Below are positions 46,055 through 57,857 of a stretch of DNA of 64,000 nt, piece after piece. Under the pieces are notes generated by a model, which saw only the letters and a program-made list of their open reading frames with translations, did no database searches and was not told the origin of the DNA. Origin of the DNA: Tetmemena sp. SeJ-2015 (Eukaryota > Ciliophora > Spirotrichea > Sporadotrichida > Oxytrichidae); contig JAJKFJ010021517.1 in assembly GCA_027382625.1 (NCBI GenBank), positions 124,001 through 188,000 of the forward strand, read 5' to 3'. Numbering within the stretch: position 1 is the first letter of the stretch; every line of letters starts with the position of its first letter. The translations under genes were made by a program, and so were the position numbers.

Positions 46055-49000
46055 TTCAAAAGCTCTTGGGTCGTAGTTCAGTACAATATTAAGGTTGTTG
46101 TAGGTCACTTTAAAACATAAGAACTAGAACATATAAAATATATGCTTTGTTCTTCTATATATTGATGAAATTGCTCTGGTTATAGATCACTGGGTTGAAA
46201 TCCTGTCTTCTGTAATTTATATTGGTTTTACTTCTGTTCCTGGGGTTCATTTTGTCATAGCTCTAGTCAAAGTCAATTGAAGATTCTAGAGACTCCTCAA
46301 TTCTAGAGTCTTGATCTCGAGCCACACTTCCTCTTTCTTATTCTCTGATATTTTAATCGTCTTCATCTGATGAATCGAAGTCCTAAAAGTTGTTGGTCTT
46401 AGCTCTTTTCCTGCTCTTAAAAGCCTGTTAGGGACTGAATAAAAAATGATTAAGAAGGCTTGCCCTTCTTTGGTAAGTTGCATAATTGTGTCTTCAAGAG
46501 TCTTCTAGGACATGTTTTGCAGGCCAGGGATAATAGATTTCTGTGAAAAGCTCTTCATCCTGTATTCCTGCCCAATTACTAGAGGTTTTCTCACTATCTA
46601 TGCTTAAGAAAATAAAATATATATCCAAGAAACAAATTAAGCTTTCTTGGTATCTGCTCTTGCATTTATTAATCTCTTTGCTCTTTCACTTTTCTTTTGG
46701 GGAGAGACCACTCTACTCGAGAACTGAATATATGCATATAAGAATGTAGATATTTTGAATTTCTCCAGTGAGATTGTTAGGATTTTCCTCTAAGTCTATG
46801 GGTTGAAGATGAATATTTTAGAACACTGTAGCTACAGTTTACCTCTTAGTCTGCTAGTTTGCGGTTGGTGAAGTGATGAGCATGCTATCTCTGCTCATGT
46901 TTACATCAGTAATGTCGCTTTTGCTATATATCTGCTGAAAGTCAACCAAGCTCTTTTTAGTCCTTGTTGATTTTCTCTTCTTCAATTCCACAGAATTTAA
47001 CTGGAAATAATATTAAATTATTTGTAATTTCTGTATTCTCTTTGAAGAAGATCAACAGTGCGATTGGGACAGGATGAGAACTAATTGGGCGTACCGATTT
47101 AATTGATCTTAGCTTTCCTTCTTTCATCTAGCTTTGCTTTTGCTTTCTTGCACAAATATAATTATCTATTCTAAGTTAAAAATTGATTAGTTTTTTGCTC
47201 AACTGAGTGATGAGTTTCTTGAGTTCGATGGATGACTTATAAACCATGTAACTCATATTTACTAGCACATTCCCGAGAGTTACCATTATTACGAACCAGC
47301 CTATGTTGTACTGAAGCATTGGGTCATCTGAGGATACAAACTCAGTAAACAAAAGCAAGGTGTAACTCAAGATGCATATGCAAACTTCATTCATGACTTC
47401 AAGTCTCTAAGCTGCAACTTCTTTAAGAATTCTTTACATATTAGTAAGATATTTACATTTAAGAGGGTTAAACTTGATAAGGTAGTAGAGCACGAAGAAG
47501 CTAGAAAAGACTTGTGCTTGTATTTAGAGGAAGGACGTATCACTAATGCAGACTATGATGAGGGAGAGCACTATCCTCCTCACTAAGAAAATGATGTTGT
47601 AGGTGATACTCATGAAGTTGCGCTGCAAATCTATGTTTTCATAGAGAGAATCGTATTGTTTGTCAAAAGCCTCATTTCCTATTTGCTGCTTGTTCTTTAG
47701 CAGTTTAAGTACCATGAAGATAGGGAACCCTACTACAACTTCAAATTTATTTATAAACAAGAATAAACTGATAGAGTGGCGAAGCCAAGCATGCCTGATA
47801 TCACTGCACTTGCATTTGTCCAGTCACCCTAGTCAAAATGTTTAACATCATGCTAACTTACGATGAACAAATTGATGAGCAAGTTAATCACGAATTCAAA
47901 CTCTATTTAAATTTCTTTAAGATGTTAAGTTAATTCTATGTAGCTCTCGAAGAAATATCTCAAAATTAGATTGTAAAAAAGTAGAGCTCGCACTCTTTCA
48001 AATATCTTATCAATTTGAATTTTTTTTTTGATGATATCTTGATCAACCTAAAGCGATGAAAAGATACTGCTATCCTAACCTCTTAAAAGTGTTTATTTTC
48101 AATAGAATTAGTGCGAAATAAAGAGCATAAGCTGCAAAAATAAGCACTCCCATAATGAATATACTGCTCAGATTAGAGATCATGTAGCGTGATGAATAGC
48201 TTTTCATAGTATAGGATAATTGAAAATGTTCTGGTGTATGTTTTAAAAGATATCGTATTCCTCAAAATTATCGTTGAAAGCAAAGTCATCTTCGAACTTA
48301 AAAGTAACCTATTTACTATTTTAATGGTAAAGTGGACTATATAAGATAGTCGGAGGGTATAACATTGAAGTTAGTCAGCTGAAAAATTGCGAAAAATAAC
48401 ACCTTAGCGTTGGCTGGAAAGTTCACATTAAATAACGGGAAGTGCAGAATGATTTGTTGGGCATTGATCATTCCCCACAGGTATTGCAAGCTTGTTGACC
48501 TATATAAAATTTCAGAACTTTTTCACAATATATACATCACAAGATTAACTTAAAATAATTTGAAAATAGATTAGCGCAAAACTGCCAACAGAGATGGAGG
48601 TAATCGAATTTTTGACACTGCCTTAATTGCCAGTCAGAAGTGCTGTCAATCCTTTAAAAGTAAAACTCAAATCTATCTTACCGTCGTTATTGAGTTGTTT
48701 CGGAATGAACTTGGAAATAGTCAACTTCCCTAAAAATTCAACTGACTAGGTTCTCCCACGAAAAATGAACTATCCAAAAACTGAACTTTCAGGTAATCAT
48801 AGGCCTATAAATTGGTTAGTTCAATATATGGAGTACTAGTTAAGAAATTATGCTATAAAATATTTAAAAAAAGAAATCAGAAGAGGGTTGCTGAAAGTCA
48901 ATTAAATCTACATCAGAGTGCCTTTAAAGCTTGTGACTGACCATTAAAACTCTAAGCTTTAGTCACTTAGCCCCGAGTTGCTCTGAATGCTAAGCTTGAG

Positions 49001-51040
49001 TACTTTGGGTCCTAAAATCTATGGTACTGTTTAATTCATTCCGAGTGGGAGAGGTTCCATACTTTGGTCAAACTAGATTGTTACCAGTCCGCTTGAGGTT
49101 ATTTAAGTTATCTTGGGAGTGGGCGCTTGCTTAACTGTGACAGGTTTTCTCGGGTCTTTAAATGGTCTGCCCTGGTCTAAACTTACTGGAAACCCTCCAC
49201 TCTAATTTTGATTAGTCTAATTCTAATCTTCAAAAAAGTAACAAAGAATGAGACAAGAAAAAATTGATCTGTTGAGTTTGAATCGGTAGAATTTGAGGTG
49301 GAGTTATTAGACCCTGAAGAAGTAGAATTATTTGATTGCGTAGAGCTAGGTTTAACTACTATCTAAAGTGTGTAGGAAGATGTTAAAGGGACAGCCACGT
49401 TGTCTTTTAATGTTAAAAAGCTAAGTGATTTAATAAAGGGGTTTGAATGTGATTGAGATGGAATACTTTCCAACTTGGGATGCAGAAGTTGGAGCAATGA
49501 TGAATAAGCCTTGAGAGCTAATTTATTATATAAATATAAATGAGCTACTATAAGTAATGAAGGATGGCAAGTTCTTTTGAACAGATTAGATGACTGCATT
49601 TTATTGATCATCCTTGCAGCTAGGCAGCTGATAGTTCTTACTTTGGAGAACTTCAAGTGTTTAGTCTTGTAGTGCCTACGTGAAGTAAGGAGCAGTGTTT
49701 TAGGAATTAATCTAAAAACTCTGAACTGGAGATGGAGTAGTCTAGCTAGAAATTCAGCGCGAGGTGGAGGAGCTGCTCTAAGTTTATGATGGAGTGGGAG
49801 TAACTGTGGACGAAGTTAGTGAAGGAGTTGTAATTGAAGAAGAAGTTGTTGGAGCTGGAGTAGTTTAACTGACTGGAGATAATGACGTGGTTGAAAGAGT
49901 GGAAGATGATGAGCTTGTAGATGAAGTAGATGAAGTTGTTAAAGTAGAAGATGAGCTTGTGGAAGTAATCGAGGTTTGAGTAGTAGAGGAAGAACTAGTT
50001 GTCGAAGAAGTGGTTGAACTACTCGTTGTGGTGGATGTTGAAGTTGATGTTCTTTTGAAGAAAGTATTTTATAAAAATATTTAATCTTGTAGTGGTTGAG
50101 GTAGTTGTAGAGGTTGTTGTACTTGTGGTCGTAGAAGTCGTTGTTGTCGTTGTGGTTCTGGTAGTTGTGGAAGTGGTGGTAGTTGTAGTCGTTCGAGTGG
50201 TTGTAGAAGTAGTAGTGGTAGTAGTTGTCGTTGTGGTAGTTGTCGTAGTCGTCGTTGTCGTAGTGGTCGTTGTTGTTGTAGCAGTAGTAGTTCTGGTAGT
50301 GGTGGTTGTTGTTGTGGTATAAGTATAGTCATTATAACTTGTGAATGCCGTGGTTCTATATTTAACTATAATTTGAAATGAGATGAATGTATATCCACTG
50401 CATCCACCGTCTAATGTAGTGATTCTCTTTGACTAAAACGTTTGCTTTATTAATTTTTTAATACGTAAACTAAAAAGCTTTTATTAAAAAAGATCTTTTT
50501 TTAAAAAGTATTTTAAGAGTGGCCTACACTCCTATAGAAGCAGATTTTAGAGTAATAGAAGTTGTGACTGTTCCAAAGCTGGCACCAACATTGTTCATAA
50601 TCAGCTGCAGATTCACGGGATCGCAAATATATATTTATTTCCGTTTATAGCAAGTTATGGTGCTCTAAAATAATATAACGATGCCTAGAGTTGAAGTGCA
50701 TGTGGCATCGCTTGCGTGACATCTTTAGCCAGAATAAATATACATTTCATCAAAATTAAGAAGAGTCCTTCAGATACAGTGCATCCCAAAAAGATGCATA
50801 TTAGGTTCCTCCCTAAGGTCCGCAGTAATTCTACTAGCCCAAAGTGCCCACAAACACAGTCACTCCTGAGGAAGGGCAGTTCATATTTATATGAGTTCAT
50901 TATATTCTTTAAGTTCGGAACTGCCAGATATCTCTTTAAAGACTCTAAGGAGTAAGAAACTGCAGAATTGTTGAACTGCTGCTCCTCCTCCTGGTCATAG
51001 TATTCCCAGTAGGGTAACTCCTGATCAAGAGACCTCATAC
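46055..51040 (-). CDS. Cadg-domain surface protein, copy C (most intact)
   Basis: Block MRSLDQELPYWEYYDQEEE (51038) and Cys module LAVPNCPSSGVTVF...YCGPQ...ASFWDALYLKDSS; later CDPVNLQLIMNN (50600). Thr tract 50325-50085 and Ser/Thr linker 50040-49740. Cadg domain with LPSFITYSS and APTSASQVGKYSISITF (49570-49440). Juxtamembrane block LVTIQFDQSMEPLPLG and LKLSIQSNSGLSDQS (49100-48900), then TPYIELTNLQAYDYLKVQF, ISKFIPKQLNNDGKI, WGMINAQQIILHFPLFNVNF, membrane segments 48240-47180 (FINKFEVVVGFPIFMVLKLL, NIGWFVIMVTLGNVLVNM) and an acidic tail (DFDSSDEDDQ, ESLESSIDFD; 46400-46260). The last open frame ends at TGA 46055, but the true stop may be earlier. It serves as the reference for IES calls in the other copies. 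Confidence 0.78.
50085..50325 (-). repeat. Polythreonine-coding tract, copy C
   Basis: About 80 Thr with scattered Arg, Ser and Ala, mixed ACN codons on the minus strand. The opposite strand reads as polyvaline and is not a gene. Confidence 0.88.
50883..50916 (-). other. IES in copy C at VPN/C, pointer GAAC, 34 bp
   Basis: Plus-strand GTTC at 50879-50882 and 50913-50916. Excision gives YLAVPNCPSSGVTVF in frame. Confidence 0.88.
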
Positions 51041-51070
51041 TGTTGCTATCAGAATTTTCATCAATCTTAT

Positions 51071-52980
51071 AATTCGTAACCCCCTATTCTCACTTATTAA
51101 TTCGAAGTGAAGCTTCTATTTCCCACTTCAATATTTAAAATACTGCGAGCTAAAATAATTCAAGAGGATATAGCTAATTAGAGCCCTATTGGCTCAGGAT
51201 ATAAATGGATTCCTCTTATTTTTCTATTTCTTGGCTAATTATATTTGCACCCTCTGACTGAGTATGAGGTGTCACGCTTATAATTTAATTAGAGATATGC
51301 TATATATAATGTGATGAATTTCAGTTTTTATGGTTTGATTAAGTTGCAAAATGGTTATGATTAAAATTTTCCTAAAGACTAACTGATAATGTTATATAGC
51401 TTTATTCTAGAGCTATATTGTCCTTTGAACTGTATTTTAATTTCTCTTTGGCCAAAACCCTGATGACTGAGTGGGGAAAGTGTATCCATTCATAGGCTTG
51501 ATTAATATTTATAATGGGTTGAGTTATAATAATAAATTTGGCATCTTTTTTAAAAACGTGGTAGTTGTCTCCTCCTATTAATCTCATTAACACGTTTAAT
51601 TATGTTCGAGTAAATAAGCAATACTAACTAAATATCTCTCCCTCCCACACTCTTTAAATTGCTGAAAAATGTTTATCATCTTATTACTCCTATTCAAAAA
51701 GGAGAATTGTATTTTTAATAAAATTTGTGAGTTTTATCTGAGAGGAAATAAAATAGTTGAAAAAATATTGGATGATTATAATTTAAAAAAGTAGTAGGAA
51801 ACATACACCTCTCTTTTAATTCACAGTAGTGAGTAAACTTATTGCCCCCTTAATTATTACCCAAATCATTCATACTTAACAATACATTTGAACAAATTGA
51901 AATATATATTAGTTTGTTTGGAATAATAGGAGGTGTAATAGGCGAGCCTAAATGCACACGATGATGAGCTCCATCACTCTACTAATTTATGATGATTAAA
52001 TAATGTTTGTAAACTAAATGGAGAGTGCAAAGACATACGAGAGCTAAGAGGGAAGCAGATTAAATCTGGACTGCAAAGAGAAGAGAGGATCTGAACGTGA
52101 TTTCATACAACAAAGGGGGCTGAAATGTGCTGTTGTACAAGCCTTCGAGTCCTAAATTACCTTTTTTTATTGGCAGAGCAATTAAATATAGTATTTTTTT
52201 TTAGCGTGTGACTGATTTGACTGCGAGAAATAAAATCCTGCGTTTGGTTATGCGTAGCGCGAGTAAATATTTAAAAAAGCCACCCTTCTTTATTAAACTC
52301 CTATCATTTGCAATGCCTTAATTTATCGCAATAATAAAATCCAAATTAGCATATCAGTATATTTTTTATATTTGGGATATTAGAGATATTAATATTATTA
52401 CTGTATCGCATTTAAAAGCGTGAAAGGCGAAGATTATAACTGATTGCTAAGTTTAATTAATCACAAGTCTGAGCAGCACTAAATAATTAAAAACTTATCA
52501 ACTCTCACTTCAAATGAAAATAAGAAATAAATAGCAGCTTTTTATAATAACTTGTGTTTAAGCTTCTGGTGAATCTATGTTTTGCCTAGAGAGGAGCAGT
52601 GAATAAAAAAGGGAGTGAGAAAGGTACTTGACGAGAGTAAACATTCAAAGAGTTACAATTTTGGCGACAAGTTAAATGTATTTATAGAATATAGCGAATT
52701 AAAAGCTAGTGTCCTCTTTAAATATAAGCAGATTTTTACAAAAAAGAAATTAAATTAAAGTTTATTTTTGCAAATCATAAATCCAAATCCTAATCATATT
52801 ATCAAAACTTTGATAATTTAAATATGCTTTCTTGATAATGTTAACAGCGATGCTCCATATAAAAAAAACTTATCTTTAATATGTAAAAGTTTACCATTCG
52901 GAGAATATAAGCAGATAAGTGTGAGTAATTTGAATATTAGAGTTAATTAAATGACTACCACACAAGCTGCCGCCCTTATT
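51071..52980. other. Spacer upstream of copy C
   Basis: A minus-strand frame at 51593-51402 (MLMRLIGGDNYHVF, PIININQAYEWIH) has a homologue upstream of copy A and may be a 5' exon. 52.0-52.3 kb is less AT-rich but shows no recognisable gene. The rest is AT-rich. Confidence 0.45.
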
Positions 52981-52981
52981 A

Positions 52982-53394
52982 TAGTCAGGATTTTAATTTA
53001 AATCGCTGATTTATTAAAATAATATGTCGGAATCTGCAAAATTGTGGCAGTTAAAATCACAGATTCACCCCTGAACAGGAGCTCGTTCGATAACTTATCA
53101 AAATTTAATATGAGTTTCTACTTTAGTCATTGTCTCAGCACCTCTCAGAAGCGAGATATGATGCGCGCAAACTACTAATCCTAAAACCTTTAGAGAAGTT
53201 ATACTTTTGTCGCATATAAATCTTGAATAAGCAATCCCACACAAAAGTTATAAGGATATAAAAATCTTAGAACTTTATGTTAATATCGAATGGTGTAATT
53301 ATTATTCAAATTAGTGATAGTTGAACTGCCACAAATTTAATCAATTTTATTTTAATTTTTAATTTAATTCTCTTTTTTATTAAATTCTTAGCTA
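52982..53394 (+). mobile_element. TA-flanked inverted-repeat element
   Basis: Begins TAGTCAGGATTTTAATTTAAAT after TA (52980-52981) and ends TTAAATTCTTAGCTA before TA (53395-53396). Internal landmarks shared with the other copies: CGAGATATGATGCG, GGATATAAA, TCGAATGGTGTAAT. No coding capacity seen. Lies in the spacer between copy C and the AP2 gene. Confidence 0.75.
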
Positions 53395-53529
53395 TAATAT
53401 ATAGCTATAAAGCGGCAGCTAGGTGGAGTATAAAAAATCACTATTCATATGAAGGGTCTATTTCTATTGGTTGATTTGAAACGAGTTTATAAGTTTGAAA
53501 TGTGAGTTGAGTTGTCAGCATACGCTTAC

Positions 53530-55002
53530 TCAGAATTAGTAGTAACCGCTCTAGTGCTGATTTCTTAACAAACTTTTACCAGGATTAAGAATATCATTTT
53601 CGTCAAAGTTCTCCATAATCTCTTGAATTAAAAAGCAATAAAGCATGAATTTTAATAAATTTGAATTTGCTTCTTGGTATAGTTAAAATTTGTTTTGGCT
53701 CTGAGTCCGTGGGTTATGATCGCGTATTAGTCGTAGATCTGAGCAGCCAATTACTCACTACTTATTGAGCCAATATATCTCTAATAAAAATGATGAACTT
53801 TAAAATTATTATCTCTTTCTCATATTTCCGAGAAGTTGGACCTACCACTTCCAAGATATTTAATATACTAATTTCAATTTTATAACTTCTTACCGTTCTT
53901 AGACACTCCTCTGAACATAGAACCTCTCTTGCTCTTGGCGTACTGGATCTTATTCTTGCTCCAGAGAATTATAGCGTGGGTATTTGGAATAGAGGCGAGT
54001 TGAGCGGCAAGTTCCTTCTTCTTTGCATCAAGCATTTCTTCAATCATCATCAAATCATTCATTCTTAAAAATGTTCTCACAAAATTGGTGTTCTTTTTTA
54101 TATTGAATTGTAAGAGGGTTATTGTTATTATTGTTGTTGTTGAAATTGGTGCTGTTGAGTTCGTGGAGGAGTGGGAGAGAAAGTGATTGAGAGGACGACT
54201 TATTACTTTGTAGTTATTGGTGAGAGATGCTAAGGTTATTGAAGGTATTGGAATGAGGGATGCCATTGTTCAGATTCATAACGCCAGAAGAATTTGAGCA
54301 AGTTTACTGCATCATCAAAACTTGACTTTGAGACTAAGTAAAAATTCTGTGAAGCATAGTGATTATAATTTTGGTAAGTGTTGAAGCTTAGAGTAGAGAG
54401 GTCTGTACTCTAAGTAGAGTTGAATAGTGACTCTTGCTTCATGACTGGGAGTGCGGGCATCTAGCCATACTAAGAGAGCTATGAGAGATCTAGGCGCTGT
54501 TGTAATTAAGGTAGCTAGAAAGTATTACAAGAAATAATGGTTGCAATAAATAAGCTATGATATAAAATGAGGGGATAGTTTACACGCGGGTTTGACACTA
54601 ACCTAAGTTTTATTAGATACTGTTGTCTTTTTAAATGAGATTAGCCGGAGTAAATTGTTGTGATGTTTAACCTCCTATTGCGGCTCTGAGACAATCGCCA
54701 TAGTTTCTAACCGCCAGTTAGCTGCTCGCTGCCATCTGGGGCTTCATGATAAGCTGCTACATGCTCATGTTTTGAGTATTCCTTAATAATAAACCATCAT
54801 TCGCAAACACATATAAGTATTGTTGATCAGGATAAAGATAAAGTTAAGAATTTAAAAGGATGGGAGTGTTAGAGATTTGCGTGTGAATATTGAAGAACTA
54901 GGTTGGGCGTTAGTCTAGAGGCACTTAGTTATAGAAAATATTTTTGGGCCCTGAAGCGTTGCTCAAGCTTTGGAGATTAGCATTTTGCTTCTCATTCATC
55001 AT
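53530..55002 (-). CDS. AP2/ERF-domain transcription regulator
   Basis: A Gln/Asn-rich N-terminus starts at ATG 55002 (MMNEKQNANLQSL) and continues through LPQLQQRLDLSQLSQ, MKQESLFNSTQST (54442) and an oligo-Asn run (54150). A charged helix (MIEEMLDAKKKELAAQLA) precedes one AP2 domain: MFRGVSKNGKKWQVQ, RKRYIGSISSEQLAAQIYDQ, HGLRAKTNFNYTKK. FRGV, W, YIG, AA..YD and the K-T-NF motif are the family hallmarks, implying sequence-specific DNA binding in the nucleus. The AP2 domain itself is cut by two IESs and a third follows it; all three rejoin in frame to TGA 53530. An additional unresolved join lies near 54520-54600, and a 13-bp candidate near 54075 and a one-base T-run difference near 54335 also affect the frame. 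Confidence 0.85.
53630..53667 (-). other. IES after the AP2 domain, pointer AATTCA, 38 bp
   Basis: Plus-strand TGAATT at 53624-53629 and 53662-53667. Excision joins NFNYTKKQI to QEIMENFDENDILNP in frame. Confidence 0.85.
53783..53816 (-). other. IES inside the AP2 domain, pointer AGAGATA, 34 bp
   Basis: Plus-strand TATCTCT at 53776-53782 and 53810-53816. Excision creates the AP2 motif RKRYIGSISSEQ in frame. Confidence 0.92.
53852..53889 (-). other. IES inside the AP2 domain, pointer GAAGT, 38 bp
   Basis: Plus-strand ACTTC at 53847-53851 and 53885-53889. Excision restores the invariant Trp: SKNGKKWQVQLLGN. Confidence 0.92.
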
Positions 55003-55850
55003 TTAGTTAAAAATATAAAAAAGGCTAGTTACTCTCGTGTAACTAAGGTTAAGAGAAATGGAGTGCTGAGAGAGGCTGCTTCTTATAAAGCATTTGGTTT
55101 TAAGGGGCGAGGTTGTTTATAAGCTAGTGAAGGAAGGGCTGCTATTGCTGTTAAGGTTGGTGTTAGCCGAGTGGAACCACCAAAGAAGCAGCTGCCAAAT
55201 TTACACTCCCTCTCTCTAAGATCTTTGGTGTGACCTACAAGATCTCATTAAAATAAAATTGTTAAATAGAATATCTAGCCAGAGGAGAAGGCCTAGTTTT
55301 ATTGATTCTGAGAAGGGTGAATGTACTGAGAAAGTCCCACATTCAAAATGTTTTTGAATAATGATTGATCTACAATTTAAAATTCGAGGAGATTGTGGGC
55401 AATTTTGGGGGGAAAATTTGCTGTTTTGGTATTAAAAATTTTAAAAATTCCCCCGGGGGTTTTTTTTAACTTTAAAAAAGTTTAATTTTGGTTTTTAAGT
55501 TGAATTTGGGTTTTTTTTTTTTGGGGGGTTTTTGATTGAATATTATTTATAATTGTATATTCCAATTTTTTAATTATTGCCATAAATCATTCTAAGAGAT
55601 AGATTAATTTTTGATTTATTTTAAGTAATAAGATAAAGTACTCCTAATCTACTCTTACTATATCTGCTTCCCTCAAGTCTCGCTTGATTAGTTATCGATT
55701 CCTCTAAAACTTTAATTTAGCAAGATTAAGACGTTTTTGATTACGATTCTCTAAATCTTTTTGTCTATCTTTGTGGGAGTAGACTTTTTGAATATAAGAA
55801 GAAGGAATAAATAAATATTTTAAATAGTGAAAATGAACAACTTTGAAAAT
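55003..55850. other. Spacer or 5' part of AP2 gene
   Basis: 55030-55260 is open on both strands: minus is Gln-rich (GQHQPQQQQQPFLH) and could be an upstream exon of the AP2 gene, while plus reads SYSRVTKVKRNG without Gln codons until one TAA. 55390-55540 is a homopolymer-smeared patch like those in copy B. No firm gene call. Confidence 0.4.
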
Positions 55851-55856
55851 ATTAAA

Positions 55857-56520
55857 ATGCCTTAGCACCAATACCAATAGCAGCTGCCTCCTTACAACTA
55901 ATAAATGCCCGCCTACGCCTATCAACCCACCCTCGCTGATAAAAATCTCGACTATCTTAAAAGATCATAGCAGCATTATTAATAATACTCCTTAAAAAAG
56001 TATGAAAATTAGCAGGAGAAGCAAATATATACGCTCAACACTTGGACGACGATATTTTACCGTTTTAACTTTAGAGGAATTCGAAGGGCGGGGCAAGTGG
56101 AGCTTCAGGTATCGGCATCCCAGCACACACCAATCCTTCTCCAGACAAGCCTCCTCTCATAATTGGTCTTCACTAAAACCCTTACAAACTTTTATAATGT
56201 GTTTATGAATGTGCTCAAAGACAATCTAGGATAAAGGACAACATTAAAATTGGCTTCTAAGAAAACTTTAAATTTTAAAGAAGACTCAAGCAGCACAAAA
56301 TACAACAGCTATCTCATGAAGAGCTTCTGGATTTTAACATCTATCATATCTCGTATCAAAGTGCATCATAAATTATATTTAGAATCTGTGGAAAGATTAC
56401 CTCGGGTCTATGAGTTTTATGAGAAATGGAAGTTAATATTTTTGAGAATGAGACTTTCTAAGAATCAAATCTTGAGGATAAAGTCTTAATCCAATGATGA
56501 GATAGTAAAGCTCTAAAATT
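55857..56520 (+). CDS. Unknown protein with Gln/Tyr-rich start
   Basis: ATG 55857 (MPQHQYQQQLPPYNQQM) opens a Gln/Tyr/Pro-rich N-terminus to about 55990. From about 56020 the best protein-like reading is one frame over: IYAQHLDDDILPFQLQRNS, GGASGASGIGIPAHTNPSP, YKLLQCVYECAQRQSRIKDN, ending with TGA near 56413; a further block EVNIFENETFQESNLEDK runs to about 56490. At least two inserts must lie between these blocks (an AGCAG repeat flanks 55972-56020), but I could not make a consistent join. A competing frame is open from 55857 to about 56591. No family recognised. Confidence 0.5.
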
Positions 56521-56779
56521 CTAGACATGATTTAGCTCCAGCATTTTTAATTAGTCTTATAGATCGATTAATCTTCTGTAGACATAACATATGATAACTC
56601 TGAAAGCGTCTGGAGATAATTTTGAGGAAGAAATATATCAAATAACTTAAATAAGGAGAAGGCTTTCGTCAAATAATAATTTGATTTATCTAGTTTTTAT
56701 TTCAAATAGTTGATTTAAAAATCATTGATTTTAAAATTCCTCTCAAGTACAATTTACTGGAGGGAACACCTCACCACAT

Positions 56780-57317
56780 CATCAGTTCGAAAATTTGCCC
56801 AGTATGAAAGATAAAAAGTACTTTTAATAACCTTAAATTATCAAACTTAGATAAATCCTCCCAACTTCCTTAATGCAGGAAGGACTAGTTAAATCTCTCT
56901 CAGCAGCAATAATTTCTTCCGATAAAAAATAATCTACAAATATATAAATGACTATCGTGAAAAATTAGCGTAACGCTCCATTGGACTAGTTAGTCACAAC
57001 TTCTAGTGGATTCGGCAGCACTTCAACAATTGAGAAATGGAGGAATATAAGGCTAAAATACTAAGCAATCGAATCCATAGTAGCAGCAACTTTAAACCTA
57101 ATAGAATAGCAGTACTTCGCAAATGTCTGTTCATCATCCTAAAGGAGAGAGTCAAAGCTTTGTGAGCAAGCATCATTAATCTCCAGCTAGACAATAGTCA
57201 CCACAAGTAGATTTCTAAATCTCCCTAATTAAAGCTGCAATTAGAGCACTTCAATAGAGATGATAACTCTTCTAACATTGAATTTTAGTCTCTATTCATT
57301 TGGCAAGCAGCATTCAT
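56780..57317 (-). CDS. Unknown protein, IES-interrupted
   Basis: ATG 57317 (MNAACQMNRDQNSMLEEL) leads through KCSNCSFNQGDLEI, then a 20-bp insert (57192-57211, pointer TCTA), then QLEINDACSQSFDSLLQDDE and YCYSIRFKVAATMDSIAQYF. Open sequence continues to about 56900 (LSEEIIAAERDL), and a shifted block EDLSKFDNLRLLKVLFIFHT lies at 56870-56790. The end is not resolved. It is convergent with the plus-strand gene at 55.9-56.5 kb and divergent from the large gene at 57858, with an inverted-repeat element in the shared upstream region. No family recognised. Confidence 0.5.
57192..57211 (-). other. Short candidate IES, pointer TCTA, 20 bp
   Basis: Plus-strand TAGA at 57188-57191 and 57208-57211. Excision joins NQGDLEI to QLEINDACSQ in frame; retention gives TGA. 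Confidence 0.6.
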
Positions 57318-57332
57318 GCCAGTGAATTATTA

Positions 57333-57741
57333 TAGTTGAGAATTGAATAAAATCGGTGATTGATTAAAATAATAAAAGGAGAGTTGTAAAATGGTGTCAG
57401 TTATATAATCACTGATTCTCCCCTGATCTGCAGCTTGCTCGATAGCCTATCAAAAATTAAAATGAGTTTCTTCTTAACTTTACAGCACTTCTCAGCAGCG
57501 AGATATGATGCGCACAAGGTCTAACTTTCAAAATATGCTTTCAGATTAAACTTGTGTCGCTTATAACTTTTGACAGAGTGTTCCCACTCAAAAGTTGCAA
57601 GGATATAAAGTTCTTAAAATTTGATGCTGAATCGAATGGTGTAATAATTATTTAATTTGGAGAAACTTCAACTGCCACTGATTTATTCCACTTTAATTTA
57701 ATATATAAGTTAAATTGTTTTTTACATTAAATTCTCAGCTA
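57333..57741 (+). mobile_element. TA-flanked inverted-repeat element
   Basis: Begins TAGTTGAGAATTGAAT after TA (57331-57332) and ends AAATTCTCAGCTA before TA (57742-57743); the ends are inverted repeats of about 13 bp. Same family as 26441-26830 and 52982-53394. It sits between divergent gene starts at 57317 and 57858. Confidence 0.8.
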
Positions 57742-57857
57742 TATATAATAAAATGCTCCGTAGTTGATATCTCAGAGCATCAGAGATGCAGTCAATAAAC
57801 TTCTCCCTCCTTAGCCCTAGTCTACGAAGGTTTCTATTAAATCACCATGAATCCGAA

